IMG/VR virus record: IMGVR_UViG_3300020469_000020
Coordinates: 1 to 64,000 of that record
Reading direction: 5' to 3' (one strand)
Length of the DNA stretch: 64,000 nt
From: a virus
The notes below the pieces were generated by a model. It ran no database searches and had not been told where the DNA came from. It worked only from the letters and a program-made list of their open reading frames with translations. How positions within the stretch are numbered: the first letter of the stretch is position 1; the number at the start of each line of letters is the position of its first letter. The position numbers and the translations under genes are program-made. This document shows, one piece after another, positions 1-9,445 of this stretch.

Positions 1-1686
1 GTCACCACCAAGTTGTGGATCTGTATCTTCTACAACATTTGATATTCCTCCGCCACTACCTGCATTATCTGCTTGTGGTTGCCATTCACTTGCGCTAGAA
101 TTCCACTTTAGTACCTGTCCATTACTAGGTGCTGTAGCAGATACATCTGTATGCGAACTTAATGCTCCTACACTTGTCAAATAACTACTTAGATCTGGTG
201 GAGTATAAGTAAAGACTCCTGATGTATTATTATAAACTAAGTTGGCAGTTCCTACTGAATTTTTTGTTACACTTAAATCAGTTAATGATATTCCACTTCC
301 GCCACTACTTGTTAAATCTGAAGCAGGAGTCCATGAACCAGAAACCCATTTTAGTACTTGCCCCTCACTTGGAGTTGATGTACTAACATCTGTATGTGAA
401 CTTAATGCACCTACACTTGTTAAGTAATTAGTTAGATCTGGTGGTGTATATGTAAAGACTCCTGTAGTATTGCTATAAAGTAAGTTGGCAGTTCCAACAG
501 AATTTTGTGTTACACTCAAACTTGTTAGAGCAATTCCACTTCCTCCACTTCCAGTGTTGTCAGCAGCTGGCGTCCATCCAGTAGAAGCATCCCACTTTAA
601 AACTTGTCCTGCTGATGGAGTTGCTGTACTAACATCTGTTAAACTTGATATTGTTCCGCTATAAGCTACATTAGCTAGAGGGTCTGTATATCCAGCACCT
701 ACTGGATTACCATAAGATGTGTCTGTAAGTAATTTTCTCCACTCACCAGCATGTGCATAGTATGCTGCACCAGTTGCGTGAACATGCATAACCATGCCAT
801 GATAAGTGCTTGGTGAATAACTATTTAAGTCTGATTCTACAGCAACAAAGTTAGAATATAAAATTTTATTTGAGCCAAAATCATATTCACTATTAGTAGA
901 GTTATATGATGGAGAGTTAGTTGGTGTCCAATTACTACTTGTGGAATTCCAAGTTAATACTTGGCCATTGCTTGGTGTTGCTGTACTAACATTAGATAAT
1001 GTGCTGATAGCACCTAAAGTTAATGAATTGTTAGCAACATTTATTGTTTTGTTAGTGAGTGTTTGTGTTCCTGTTAAAGTAACATAATCAGCATTTGAAG
1101 TATTAGCACCGCTTATCGTAATCGGCATCCAATGATTCATTGTTGAATTCCATCCTAATACTTGACCATCGGTAGGATTATGGTTTACACCAGACATAGT
1201 TCCAGATGTCATGACATCTGTTACATCATTTAAACTTGAAACAGTAGAACCACCTGCAGAGTTAGCAGGTATCCAGTTTCCTAAATCAGAACTCCAAGTT
1301 AATACTTGATTATTTGCAGGTACATAACCTACACCAGAAGTTTTTATATCATTTAAATTAGCCAAAGTATTTTCTACTGATACCCATTGACTAGATTCTG
1401 GCCAATATTCAAATCTTTGTCTAAAACTATATGCTGTATTTGCGCTTACGTCAGATAGATCATTTAGATTAATTATTAAATTATTGTTTGCCGCTCCAAT
1501 AGTTTTATTTGTAAAAACACTAGATGAGGATAGATATGAAGAAGCATCAAATGTAATGGTAGTCCCATCACCTAAACTAGTATAAACCTCGTTAAAGTTT
1601 GCATTTATTTTTGATGCACCATCACGAAGAGTATCTCCAGTATTATCATTTGGTACTGACCCTTTGTTAATTGTTTGTTTTGCCAT
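1..1686 (-). CDS. Tail fibre / structural repeat protein (3' end outside window)
   Basis: An open reading frame runs from an ATG at 1686 leftwards off the window edge, so at least 562 residues are visible and the C-terminus is missing. The protein starts MAKQTINKGSVPNDNTGDTL, an N-terminus I recognise from structural fibre-like proteins of marine T4-like phages. The body is built from repeats of about 30-80 residues carrying cores such as LSNVSTATPSNGQVLTWNS and YLTSVGALSSHTDVS. These read as short beta-strand modules typical of trimeric fibres. It is the last visible gene of the minus-strand fibre block, 29 bases downstream of a small gene. No promoter of its own was found. The family name is not known to me; a virion surface role is inferred from composition and context. 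Confidence 0.75.
   Translation of the reverse strand, partial: MAKQTINKGSVPNDNTGDTLRDGASKINANFNEVYTSLGDGTTITFDASSYLSSSSVFTNKTIGAANNNLIINLNDLSDVSANTAYSFRQRFEYWPESSQWVSVENTLANLNDIKTSGVGYVPANNQVLTWSSDLGNWIPANSAGGSTVSSLNDVTDVMTSGTMSGVNHNPTDGQVLGWNSTMNHWMPITISGANTSNADYVTLTGTQTLTNKTINVANNSLTLGAISTLSNVSTATPSNGQVLTWNSTSSNWTPTNSPSYNSTNSEYDFGSNKILYSNFVAVESDLNSYSPSTYHGMVMHVHATGAAYYAHAGEWRKLLTDTSYGNPVGAGYTDPLANVAYSGTISSLTDVSTATPSAGQVLKWDASTGWTPAADNTGSGGSGIALTSLSVTQNSVGTANLLYSNTTGVFTYTPPDLTNYLTSVGALSSHTDVSTSTPSEGQVLKWVSGSWTPASDLTSSGGSGISLTDLSVTKNSVGTANLVYNNTSGVFTYTPPDLSSYLTSVGALSSHTDVSATAPSNGQVLKWNSSASEWQPQADNAGSGGGISNVVEDTDPQLGGD
148..502. repeat. 243-bp period coding repeat in fibre gene
   Basis: The word cctacacttg at 167-176 recurs at 410-419, and the flanking ~90 bases are largely conserved. 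The period is 243 bp (81 residues). A degraded third copy of the DVSTATPS unit lies further right, near 580-650. This is an in-frame fibre-module duplication, not a mobile repeat. Confidence 0.6.
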
Positions 1687-1715
1687 TTCGTTATTTGTTT
1701 AACTTTTTAAAAAAA

Positions 1716-2000
1716 TTAACCGAGTGCTATTGCTAATGCAGTTACATCTCCTAGTGATGCGCCGCCTCCTCCACCGCCTCCACTTAATGAACTTAAATCA
1801 ACAGTTACTGCATTTGCTCCACTAACTCTTCCCAAAGACAATACACTTGTTGAAGTTGAAAATGAAGCACTATCTAAACTCAAGTTTAAAACATCTGTGA
1901 TACCTTCTAATGTAGTACCAGAAGGAACCATAATGTTATTACTTACAGTATTAGCTTCAAATACAGTTACGTTTGCTAATCTTAGAGTTCCTGCAGCCAA
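1716..2000 (-). CDS. Small glycine-rich putative structural protein
   Basis: This encodes 94 residues starting at a TTG codon (minus strand, 2000-1998) that follows a GGAG element by eight bases. The sequence is Ser/Thr/Val rich, has a run of seven glycines (SLSGGGGGGGAS) near residue 75, and ends in a hydrophobic tail. I do not recognise the family. The GITDVLNLSLDSASFS stretch resembles the repeat modules of the neighbouring fibre gene, so it may be a small fibre-associated or attachment protein. It lies between the 67-residue pair and the partial fibre gene, on the same strand, and is probably co-transcribed with both. The true start could differ, because no ATG is available near the N-terminus. 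Confidence 0.5.
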   Translation of the reverse strand: MAAGTLRLANVTVFEANTVSNNIMVPSGTTLEGITDVLNLSLDSASFSTSTSVLSLGRVSGANAVTVDLSSLSGGGGGGGASLGDVTALAIALG

Positions 2001-2014
2001 CTATATTTCTCCAA

Positions 2015-2218
2015 TTAAGTATTATATATTATTTTTTCTGCGTTTATAGTATTACCGGTTGGTGAACTAATTGTGCTAATGTTTCTAAGTAAGACGGACA
2101 TATCTGAATAATTAATCTCAATGTACGGTAATGTTTGATCTACACTCTTCATAACGTCTACACGTAGTTGAGGTATTTTTTGAATAGGCATTCCACCTAA
2201 TGCATATATTTGAGGCAT
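2015..2218 (-). CDS. Small conserved protein, paralogue of the upstream gene
   Basis: This 67-residue protein starts MPQIYALGGMPIQKIPQLRV. It is clearly paralogous to the gene immediately upstream (2220-2423), which is also 67 residues and reads MAQFFDLRGTPIQVIPELRV in the same positions. Both continue with a predicted beta-rich body. The two genes are one base apart, so this is a tandem duplication. I cannot assign a function. Setting within the fibre cluster suggests a minor virion or fibre-accessory protein. No signal peptide or membrane segment is seen. Confidence 0.6.
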   Translation of the reverse strand: MPQIYALGGMPIQKIPQLRVDVMKSVDQTLPYIEINYSDMSVLLRNISTISSPTGNTINAEKIIYNT

Positions 2219-2219
2219 A

Positions 2220-2423
2220 TTACGGATTAACTTGAATTTTATCTGTTAGAATTTCAGTACCTGCTCGAGTATAAATAGCTTTCACATTAAATAAATTTAC
2301 AGCATTATTTGCGTTATCAACTTCTAATATTTTTACATTAGCAGATTGATCCATAATTAAGTCAACTCTTAATTCTGGAATAACTTGTATTGGTGTACCT
2401 CTTAAATCAAAAAACTGAGCCAT
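2220..2423 (-). CDS. Small conserved protein, tandem paralogue
   Basis: This 67-residue protein is paralogous to 2015-2218. They share the pattern (M)xQ..(L/A)xGxPIQxIP(E/Q)LRVD at residues 1-21 and a later GxxIxxxKI near the C-terminus. The ATG at 2423 overlaps the stop codon of the upstream 109-residue gene by one base (TAATG), a sign of translational coupling. The function is unknown. The pairing suggests either a heteromer or two alternative versions of one small structural subunit. Confidence 0.6.
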   Translation of the reverse strand: MAQFFDLRGTPIQVIPELRVDLIMDQSANVKILEVDNANNAVNLFNVKAIYTRAGTEILTDKIQVNP

Positions 2424-2752
2424 TATTCCTCTAGTATTATTTTTTGTAGTTCTTCAAAATTCAGATTATCAAATTCTTTATAAGACCTATCATTAAAACT
2501 AAATTCAAAAATATTATTATTTACCTCTTTAATTTCACTAATGTGATTTATGCTAACAGCAATGTTGTCTTTTAAAAATAATAATTTTAAATTTTCTTTT
2601 ACAAATTTATTGAAATCTTCAAATTCATCTTTTTGCTGTTGAATATCAAATGTTACTTCACCACTAAAAGTTAAAGTCAATATATTATTAATATATTCAA
2701 AGTATAATAGGTTATTTGTATTAAATAACCTTTTTTCAATTTTCAAAAACAT
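2423..2752 (-). CDS. Hypothetical protein, 109 aa
   Basis: This protein of 109 residues starts MFLKIEKRLFNTNN. It has alternating hydrophobic strands (LLYFEYINNILTLTF), an acidic helix and a second strand pair towards the end (NNIFEFSFNDRSYKEF). No motif is recognised. It sits between a fibre gene, whose stop lies five bases upstream, and the 67-residue pair, to which it is coupled by TAATG. The composition is more charged and less Ser/Thr rich than the fibres, so it could be a soluble accessory or assembly factor. That is a guess. Confidence 0.5.
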   Translation of the reverse strand: MFLKIEKRLFNTNNLLYFEYINNILTLTFSGEVTFDIQQQKDEFEDFNKFVKENLKLLFLKDNIAVSINHISEIKEVNNNIFEFSFNDRSYKEFDNLNFEELQKIILEE

Positions 2753-2757
2753 AATTA

Positions 2758-4212
2758 TTATGGAGCAGAATTAGGATATGTTATAGTGTTAGCATTTACA
2801 TTCCAAATACCTACACCGTATTTAATATACCATGTGCGATAGAAACTTTCCCATTCTAGGTGAATCACACTTGGTACGTTTGGTTGACGATTGTATGCAA
2901 CTCCTTCTCCAGAGTTTCCATCAAAAACACCTTCATAATTCATAAAGTTTGCAGCATGTGCATTGATAAAGACATTTGCTGTTTGTGTTCCTTTTGCTAC
3001 TTTAACTTCTAAATGATTATCAGGAGAATATTCACTTCCCATTTCTGGTAAATTAATATATAAATTATCTGTTACAGTATTTGCATATACATTTAATCCA
3101 CCTCTGTTAGCAATTAGATCATGATTAATATTAAATGTACTATTTGAATTGGCTAATGTTGCATATGTATAAACAGTAGCATTTGTAGTATTTGGGACTA
3201 GTGTATCATTTTCTAAAACAACTGTTGTTCCGCTATGAGAATGGAATCCTCTGCCTCTAACATTTAAAACACGTACAGTTGCTCCTAAGTCTAAACCTTC
3301 AGCAAATTTTAATATTTTATATTCATTACCATAGAATACTTCTGTATTATTACCATATGAATCTGTAACAGTTCTTTTGCCTGCTGGTGTTGTTAGGATA
3401 TCATAGTTCAAAGTAGATTGTACAACACCATCAATTGTTACCATCAATCCAAATTTATCATATACTTCATTGGCTAATGAAAATGAACTTTGCTTATCTG
3501 TTGCTATGAAAATTTCTTCTAGTGCTGTACTGGATGATACGTTAGTAGAAGTTGTTGTTCTAATAGATACTTTGGTTTCTAAAGGCGGAGCTTCAAAAAA
3601 TTTAAGTCTAGTTAATCCCTTATAAAATTCAAATTCATATGAATCAAATGGCTCTTGTATAACACCTCCAACACTAACAATTGCATTGTAAGTTGATATG
3701 GGAACACTAACCTCAAATACAGTATTAGCACCATCTCCGTCAAATCTTTCAATGTGATTCCAGTTTGCTAATTTTAAACTATCTACATATTGTTTTGTTG
3801 CCACATCATGTGCATGTGTTGGCAATGCACTATGTCTAATTCTACCATAATTCAAATCAATTCCTGGTTGATTTGTCATAATAACATTAGGAGTGACTTT
3901 TCCAAATGTAACTACGGAATTTTCATTTATTGAAAGCGCAGAATTATAAATTGTGAATGTTGTTCCAGATGGAACATTAAAAGCAGGAGATACACTTACT
4001 ACAGTGTCGCTAGTTCTTGCAGTAATATATTTTGATTTACCATTACTGAAAACTATTACTTTATCTACGAACTCAGTATTTGCAAAATATGATGAACCTA
4101 CAGTAACTGTATTTGTTGAATCTGCACTTAATGTTCCGGTAGTTCCAAAATATACTTCACCGACTCTGATAAAGATATCATCTTTAGTTACAGTATTATT
4201 GATAAAAGCCAT
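2758..4212 (-). CDS. Tail fibre protein
   Basis: This protein of 484 residues starts MAFINNTVTKDDIFIRVGEV. The middle contains THAHDVATKQYVDSL, a segment seen at domain junctions in many phage fibres. It is followed by two modules of the type FDGDGANTVFEVSV...VSVGGVIQEP (about residues 155-195) and SSFSLANEVYDKFGLMVTIDGVVQ (about 240-265). These are common in long marine phage fibres. The C-terminal ~100 residues are Trp/Tyr rich and could form the host-contacting tip or a knob. A late-promoter-like AATAAATA lies 41 bases upstream. It is therefore a likely host-recognition fibre; the receptor is unknown. Confidence 0.75.
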   Translation of the reverse strand: MAFINNTVTKDDIFIRVGEVYFGTTGTLSADSTNTVTVGSSYFANTEFVDKVIVFSNGKSKYITARTSDTVVSVSPAFNVPSGTTFTIYNSALSINENSVVTFGKVTPNVIMTNQPGIDLNYGRIRHSALPTHAHDVATKQYVDSLKLANWNHIERFDGDGANTVFEVSVPISTYNAIVSVGGVIQEPFDSYEFEFYKGLTRLKFFEAPPLETKVSIRTTTSTNVSSSTALEEIFIATDKQSSFSLANEVYDKFGLMVTIDGVVQSTLNYDILTTPAGKRTVTDSYGNNTEVFYGNEYKILKFAEGLDLGATVRVLNVRGRGFHSHSGTTVVLENDTLVPNTTNATVYTYATLANSNSTFNINHDLIANRGGLNVYANTVTDNLYINLPEMGSEYSPDNHLEVKVAKGTQTANVFINAHAANFMNYEGVFDGNSGEGVAYNRQPNVPSVIHLEWESFYRTWYIKYGVGIWNVNANTITYPNSAP

Positions 4213-4252
4213 TTTTTTCCTTTAGTACAATTTTAAATGCCTTATAGCTATA

Positions 4253-5833
4253 TTATTTATTAATTTTATTTTCAAGTTCTGTTATTTTTTGCTGCTGTTC
4301 TTGTAGTGCAGAAACTAAAACAGGTATAATTTGACCATACTGAATACCTTTAATACCGTTACCACTTTTTACTATATTAGGTAGAACATTTTCTATGTCT
4401 TCAGCAATAAATCCTATTTCATTTTTGTTTTGAGTATTTTTTCTATCGTAAGTTACTGGCTTCATATTCATTACATATGCAAGACCATTGTCAAAATTAT
4501 TAACATTTTCTTTATAGGAAATAGAAGATGATACTACATCTGGTTGTGCAGAGAAAACTGTATTAGCAACATGTACATCATTACCTGCATAGACATCTTT
4601 TACAATTCCAATTCCACCCGCAAGAGTTAAAGAACCTGTAGTTGTAGAAGTAGATTCGGTACTATCTGAATATATAACAGGTCTTGTAAATGTAGATAAC
4701 ATATCAAAATTTACCATTTGTGCAGAACTTACACCGTTAAAAGATGCTAATCTAAAATTAGAACCATCTATATCTGCTTTTAAATGTACACCTGTTGTTG
4801 CTCCAACTGTTAAACTATTTGATGCTTGAGAATCATTAAACGTGACTACACTAGCAGAAGTTGAACTTAAATCTTGATCAATAGTTGTATCTGCGGTAAC
4901 TGTGACGTTATTTCCAATAGTAACTACTGCATCTGTATTAAGAGTCATCGTTGAATTTGCATTAACATCAATGAAACAGTTATTTGCTAATGTTAATCCT
5001 GTTCCAAGTTGCACTTCATCAGATTTTACTATGACACTTTGTGTTCCATCAAAAGTTAAACTTAATTGATCGGTTAATCGTGTAAATTTATATCCTGATG
5101 TGATGGCTTCTAAAGATCCATTTGCTGCATTTTTAAAATATAATTTATTAAATATGTCTCCAAGAGTAACATTACCTTCTATAGTAAGTCCATTATCATC
5201 TAATAAAGATGTTCTTAAAAATGAACCATTATCTACCTTGAAAGTAACATCACTTGTTTGAGCTACTACTTGAGTGTTAGAAGTCAAACTTCCAATTACA
5301 GAAGTAGTTGATCCTTGAAGCTGAATGGCAGATATTAATGTTGCAATAGACATTTGATATAATGCTGTTCCCGATCCTGTTTTATCTACAGAAATAAGCA
5401 TTCTATCTGATGTTTTTACATCCGCTGATAAAACTGGATTTTTACCATCAATGACATAGTTCTCTGAATTTCTATCTACAGTTAGATTGTTATTATAATA
5501 ATGAACTAAATCTCCATCCGCCGGAGCATTTATTTGTACTCCACTTACATTACTAATATCTACGCCAGCATTATTAAAATTTTTAAATTCTAAATCACCG
5601 GAAGAATTAATGGCTAGATAGTTATTCAAAGGAGAGGCAGGTTTTGTTGTTGGAAAACTATATCCACTGCTTCCAGAACCGCCAACTTTCAAACTAGTAG
5701 TGACTACATCTGTAGCTTTTACGTTCACTATGTCTGCATCATTTGTTACATCTATGTTTGTAAACCCTGCTGTAGAGGTACCAGAATTATATGGTGAAAC
5801 AACAGTATCTATATACCCTAAGATTTTAGCCAT
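4253..5833 (-). CDS. Tail fibre with C-terminal S74 chaperone domain
   Basis: This protein has 526 residues. The body consists of short beta-rich repeats (for example VTIGNNVTVTADTTIDQDLS). The C-terminal ~95 residues form an intramolecular chaperone of the Peptidase_S74 type: SYKENVNNFDNGLAYVMNMK, then IGFIAEDIENVLPNIV, then IQYGQIIPVLVSALQEQQQ, and a terminal coiled coil. In this family the domain drives trimerisation of beta-helical fibres and then cuts itself off. The conserved SYKEN start holds the usual Ser cleavage position. It is 12 bases from the next fibre gene upstream and probably co-transcribed with it. A fibre role is confident; the receptor is unknown. Confidence 0.85.
   Translation of the reverse strand: MAKILGYIDTVVSPYNSGTSTAGFTNIDVTNDADIVNVKATDVVTTSLKVGGSGSSGYSFPTTKPASPLNNYLAINSSGDLEFKNFNNAGVDISNVSGVQINAPADGDLVHYYNNNLTVDRNSENYVIDGKNPVLSADVKTSDRMLISVDKTGSGTALYQMSIATLISAIQLQGSTTSVIGSLTSNTQVVAQTSDVTFKVDNGSFLRTSLLDDNGLTIEGNVTLGDIFNKLYFKNAANGSLEAITSGYKFTRLTDQLSLTFDGTQSVIVKSDEVQLGTGLTLANNCFIDVNANSTMTLNTDAVVTIGNNVTVTADTTIDQDLSSTSASVVTFNDSQASNSLTVGATTGVHLKADIDGSNFRLASFNGVSSAQMVNFDMLSTFTRPVIYSDSTESTSTTTGSLTLAGGIGIVKDVYAGNDVHVANTVFSAQPDVVSSSISYKENVNNFDNGLAYVMNMKPVTYDRKNTQNKNEIGFIAEDIENVLPNIVKSGNGIKGIQYGQIIPVLVSALQEQQQKITELENKINK
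4254..4261 (-). promoter_or_regulatory. Putative late promoter AATAAATA
   Basis: The minus-strand AATAAATA matches the T4 late consensus (TATAAATA) at 7 of 8 bases and lies 41 bases upstream of the fibre start at 4212. It overlaps the 3' end of the next fibre gene. Confidence 0.4.
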
Positions 5834-5845
5834 ATCCTTTAACCC

Positions 5846-8800
5846 TTATACTGATTTAGATTTTCGTATTCTTTTTTTAGGTAACTGAGATCTCAATTCG
5901 TTAATCTCTCGTTGTTGCTGTTTCATTCCTTCAATAAGTAATGCCACAACTTTACTATATTTAACTCCAGATGGATTAGAATCTGTATCAAAAGATGCTA
6001 AATTTGGAACTATATCAGCTACATTTTCTGCTAATAGTCCATATTCTTTTTTACTTTCTCTATCGTGTTTCCATGTAAATTCTACACCATTCAACGCCAT
6101 TACTTTATCTATTGCAGAATCAATTGATGAAATATTTTCTTTTAGTTCTCCAGCCGAAAGTTCAGTTACAGATGAACCCACAAATAAATCTCCTGATACA
6201 CCAACACCTCCTTGAACTACTAACGCACCGGTTGTGATTGATGTTGATGGTTGACTTGTTCCAATAATTGTATTACCAGTAAATCTGACATCATCAGTAT
6301 AACCACTAGAAAGTTCTGAACGATTTACAGTATTGATTGTAGTAACACCTATCTTTCTTCCAGGCTGATGAACTACTGTAATAATCTGACTCACAGGTCT
6401 TACAGTAGTAAATGTTAATGTACTAGTAAATAAAGAACCAACAGGAACACTAGCTAAAGTATACTCACCTTTTTGAATACGTATACCATCTATATAAACA
6501 TCTATTTCATTTTTCTGAAATGCTATTGACAAGTTTGCGAATGGAATTGCGTATGTAGCTGTAGCAGTTACTGTAAATGTATATTCATTTACTACACTAT
6601 TTAATGCTTCCCAATTTTCACCATTGTACATTTCTAATGAATTGAAATATTCTGAAGTACTAGTTGTAGCATCGTGTATTTCAATACCATCAGAAACAAA
6701 ACGGAGCATTCCATTTGCTGAATGTTCTGGTCTTTGTGATGTAGTACCTACAGGTAATTTGAAATAACCTGTTCCTCTAACATCTACACCTTGTGGTTCC
6801 ACTAAAAGACTTGTTGTACCACTATATGTATTTCCACTGATGGCTGTTTCATCAATCGTTCCTGTGTTGAAGATTTCATATACAGTTGTGTTTGCATTTC
6901 CTTCAACTCTAATTGTTCCTGTTCTTATTACACCATTACCATCAGTTGCTGTTCTTGTAGAAGTTAAGAAATTATTTGTATCTGTAACTTGTGCAACTAT
7001 AGTACCATTAGCGGTATGGTATAAAATATCATCAGTATCACCAGCTTCTATTTTCGTATCTTGATTTAAGTCTACTACTCCTCCAAGACCTCTCCATTGA
7101 CCAGAAGTGTATCCTTCAAATAAATTTTGTGCTGGATTATATCTTATGATTCCATCTTGAGTAGGAGTATAATCTAAAGATTCACTAGGTAAAACAACGC
7201 CACTTTTTGTTCCTCTAAAGTTTGCAAAATCACCATCCATTGTTAAAACAGAATTGTGATTTTTAGTAACTGTAAATTCAAGAGGATTTTCAATAATTGC
7301 TTTATTAGTATCTGACTTTAATTCAAATGTGCTTAGACTACTTGCTCTAGGAGAAGCAACAACAATTGTACCTCCATGAGCAACATTATTATTTGCCCAA
7401 TAATAGAAGTCTCCGGCAGATACAGGAGTGAATGTTACATTAGCGTATGTTGCTGCAGCAAAAGCTGCTTTATATGCAGTATATTGATCGTATATTACAC
7501 CGTCAAGTTCATAGGTAACACCATCAATGTAATTATCTGCAGCAGCCTCATAACCGGCAGTATTTGAATTTCCTATTCCAAATACTGCATTTGGATGACT
7601 AGCAACAGTCATATTAAATGTTATTGTATCACCGGAATCTAAATTTACTTGTGCATTTGGAGAACCGTTTATTAAGTATCCAGAACCTCCATAAGTAACT
7701 CCTCTTGTGAAAAAGAGTCCCATTGGATAGCCAACTTCAATTTCTCCACCCATAGAAATATTATTTGCAGTTACTGCAATCTGACCATTTGCGGTAAATG
7801 TATTACTATCTGATGTATTCCAATAAAAGTATGTTCCTGTAGTAACACTTGGTGCAAATGTTACGTTTGCAAAACCAGCAGTTGTCGCTTGCCATGCTGC
7901 TTTATATGCATTAAAATCTTTTCCACCTGTTCCATCATATACAGTTCCATTTATTTCATATGTTACATCTGTATACTGTCCAAATATAACATTTGTTTCT
8001 ACATTAGGATCACCATAAGAAGCAGTTCCAATTGCGAATGGATATGTATTGTGTCCTGGTTTATCAAAGTGTGTTCGGAAAACAAAAGTGTCTCCTAAAT
8101 CAAGTTCTATAGTTGGATTTGTTTCTACTGTTCCACCAAGAGGTATATCTAGTGAAAATCCTGAACCAGGTGTATTTGCTGAAAATAAAACTTCACCAGA
8201 TACTGTTGTGTTAATTATGTTTCCAGAAAGATAGTAATATTTACCAGATGATGCTGGATCAAAAGTTATTTCTACGGTCGCATTTGTTTCTGCTAAAAAT
8301 GCAGCTTTATACGCAGCATATGTATTATAAAAAGTAGTACCAATTTTATAACTAATTTCTGAGCGACTAGTAGTGCTAGATGTACTTGAATCTGGATCAA
8401 GTATGTAAGATTCTCTAGAATTTCCAGAAACCGTTCCAATTGCTAAAGGAACAGTATTACTCATTGGTTTAGTTGATGTATTAATCTGATATGTTAATTT
8501 CAACATATCTTTTTCATTCATAACAATTTTTTCTCTAGAAACACCTGCTATTTGAAACTTCTTTGAAAATACATCTAACGTAATAGTTTTAGCGACTTCT
8601 GTAGCTCCAAATTTAGGAAATCTATTTCCACTATCAACAAGTCTAAAGGAAGCATTGGTTGCCTCTACATCAAATCCTGCCAATTCTGCAGAGGTTACTG
8701 TACCACCCTTATTTAAAACTATATTGTTGTCTTCAACATTCAATGTAGCTGTATTAAATTCTGTTTTAGTACCTTTGACCAAAAGATTTTTTTCTATAAC

Positions 8801-9226
8801 AACATCTTCTTCAAAAGTAGTTGCTGTATTAGCAACAGTTACCTTTAATGCACCATCTACAAATGTTTTAACATCCGCTAAACTAGCTATCACATATGTG
8901 TTTGCTGCTTGGCCACCTGGGGTATCTTTGATTGTTGTTTTATCTTCGGCACGAATAGCTTGATATGTTGCATTAGCAGTTAAAACTGTATTATCATCTT
9001 CAAAGGTATTATAGTCAGTATGAATTCTGTCTATTCTTGTTCCATTTAGCAACGCAATTGAATTTGCAGTCACATCATGTATCGTTAAACTACCCGTACT
9101 ATCATATCTGACAAGCTTAGTTGCAGTTTTTATAGCATTAGCTTCATTTAGATCATTGATCATCTGGTTTGTGGTATCTAACCAATTACCAAAAGTTTGA
9201 CCTGTTACTATTCTGTTAATTGCCAT
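5846..9226 (-). CDS. Large tail fibre with threefold internal repeat and S74 domain
   Basis: This protein has 1126 residues. Residues ~150-180 carry LLVKGTKTEFNTATLNVEDN, a segment shared by many marine T4-like fibres and found again in the fibres at 25951 and 60069. A central block (about 290-620) contains three copies of a ~130-residue module with the core Y(E/K)(L/I)..(V/T)(I/F)Y...YKAA(F/W) followed by F.P...G.YYYW. The C-terminal ~100 residues are an S74 chaperone domain (LKENISSIDSAIDKVMALNG, YGLLAENVADIVPNL, YSKVVALLIEGMKQQQ) ending in a basic tail. An AGGA element precedes the ATG. This is a trimeric fibre, probably host binding. Confidence 0.85.
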   Translation of the reverse strand: MAINRIVTGQTFGNWLDTTNQMINDLNEANAIKTATKLVRYDSTGSLTIHDVTANSIALLNGTRIDRIHTDYNTFEDDNTVLTANATYQAIRAEDKTTIKDTPGGQAANTYVIASLADVKTFVDGALKVTVANTATTFEEDVVIEKNLLVKGTKTEFNTATLNVEDNNIVLNKGGTVTSAELAGFDVEATNASFRLVDSGNRFPKFGATEVAKTITLDVFSKKFQIAGVSREKIVMNEKDMLKLTYQINTSTKPMSNTVPLAIGTVSGNSRESYILDPDSSTSSTTSRSEISYKIGTTFYNTYAAYKAAFLAETNATVEITFDPASSGKYYYLSGNIINTTVSGEVLFSANTPGSGFSLDIPLGGTVETNPTIELDLGDTFVFRTHFDKPGHNTYPFAIGTASYGDPNVETNVIFGQYTDVTYEINGTVYDGTGGKDFNAYKAAWQATTAGFANVTFAPSVTTGTYFYWNTSDSNTFTANGQIAVTANNISMGGEIEVGYPMGLFFTRGVTYGGSGYLINGSPNAQVNLDSGDTITFNMTVASHPNAVFGIGNSNTAGYEAAADNYIDGVTYELDGVIYDQYTAYKAAFAAATYANVTFTPVSAGDFYYWANNNVAHGGTIVVASPRASSLSTFELKSDTNKAIIENPLEFTVTKNHNSVLTMDGDFANFRGTKSGVVLPSESLDYTPTQDGIIRYNPAQNLFEGYTSGQWRGLGGVVDLNQDTKIEAGDTDDILYHTANGTIVAQVTDTNNFLTSTRTATDGNGVIRTGTIRVEGNANTTVYEIFNTGTIDETAISGNTYSGTTSLLVEPQGVDVRGTGYFKLPVGTTSQRPEHSANGMLRFVSDGIEIHDATTSTSEYFNSLEMYNGENWEALNSVVNEYTFTVTATATYAIPFANLSIAFQKNEIDVYIDGIRIQKGEYTLASVPVGSLFTSTLTFTTVRPVSQIITVVHQPGRKIGVTTINTVNRSELSSGYTDDVRFTGNTIIGTSQPSTSITTGALVVQGGVGVSGDLFVGSSVTELSAGELKENISSIDSAIDKVMALNGVEFTWKHDRESKKEYGLLAENVADIVPNLASFDTDSNPSGVKYSKVVALLIEGMKQQQREINELRSQLPKKRIRKSKSV

Positions 9227-9238
9227 CGTTTTCCTAAA

Positions 9239-9445
9239 TTATTTGGATTGTAATAAGTTAGATATAATCTTTTTCATTTGTTGAATTTCGCTTTTAAGTA
9301 AACGAATTTCACTATCTTGTTGTTTTATATGTTTTTCAACTAAATTTTTTTGGCGAAGGTATGCTCTATGACTATTTATGTTATCTTTGTTTACAGCAAC
9401 TATTGCCAAATTATTCTTGTCTCTTTTATAATCTTCAATTGACAT
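9239..9445 (-). CDS. Small coiled-coil protein in fibre cluster
   Basis: This 68-residue protein starts MSIEDYKRDKNNLAIVAVNK. Residues ~28-68 form a heptad coiled coil (LVEKHIKQQDSEIRLLKSEI). Its start codon lies inside the end of the 2315-residue gene (11-base overlap), so translation is probably coupled. Short coiled-coil proteins of this kind sit beside structural genes in other marine T4-like phages; I know no defined function. A fibre-assembly chaperone or a small structural trimer is plausible. Confidence 0.6.
   Translation of the reverse strand: MSIEDYKRDKNNLAIVAVNKDNINSHRAYLRQKNLVEKHIKQQDSEIRLLKSEIQQMKKIISNLLQSK

Noticed and set aside
8655-8963. 102-residue plus-strand frame opposite the 1126-residue fibre
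   Set aside because: It overlaps a well-supported fibre domain on the other strand and lacks start signals.
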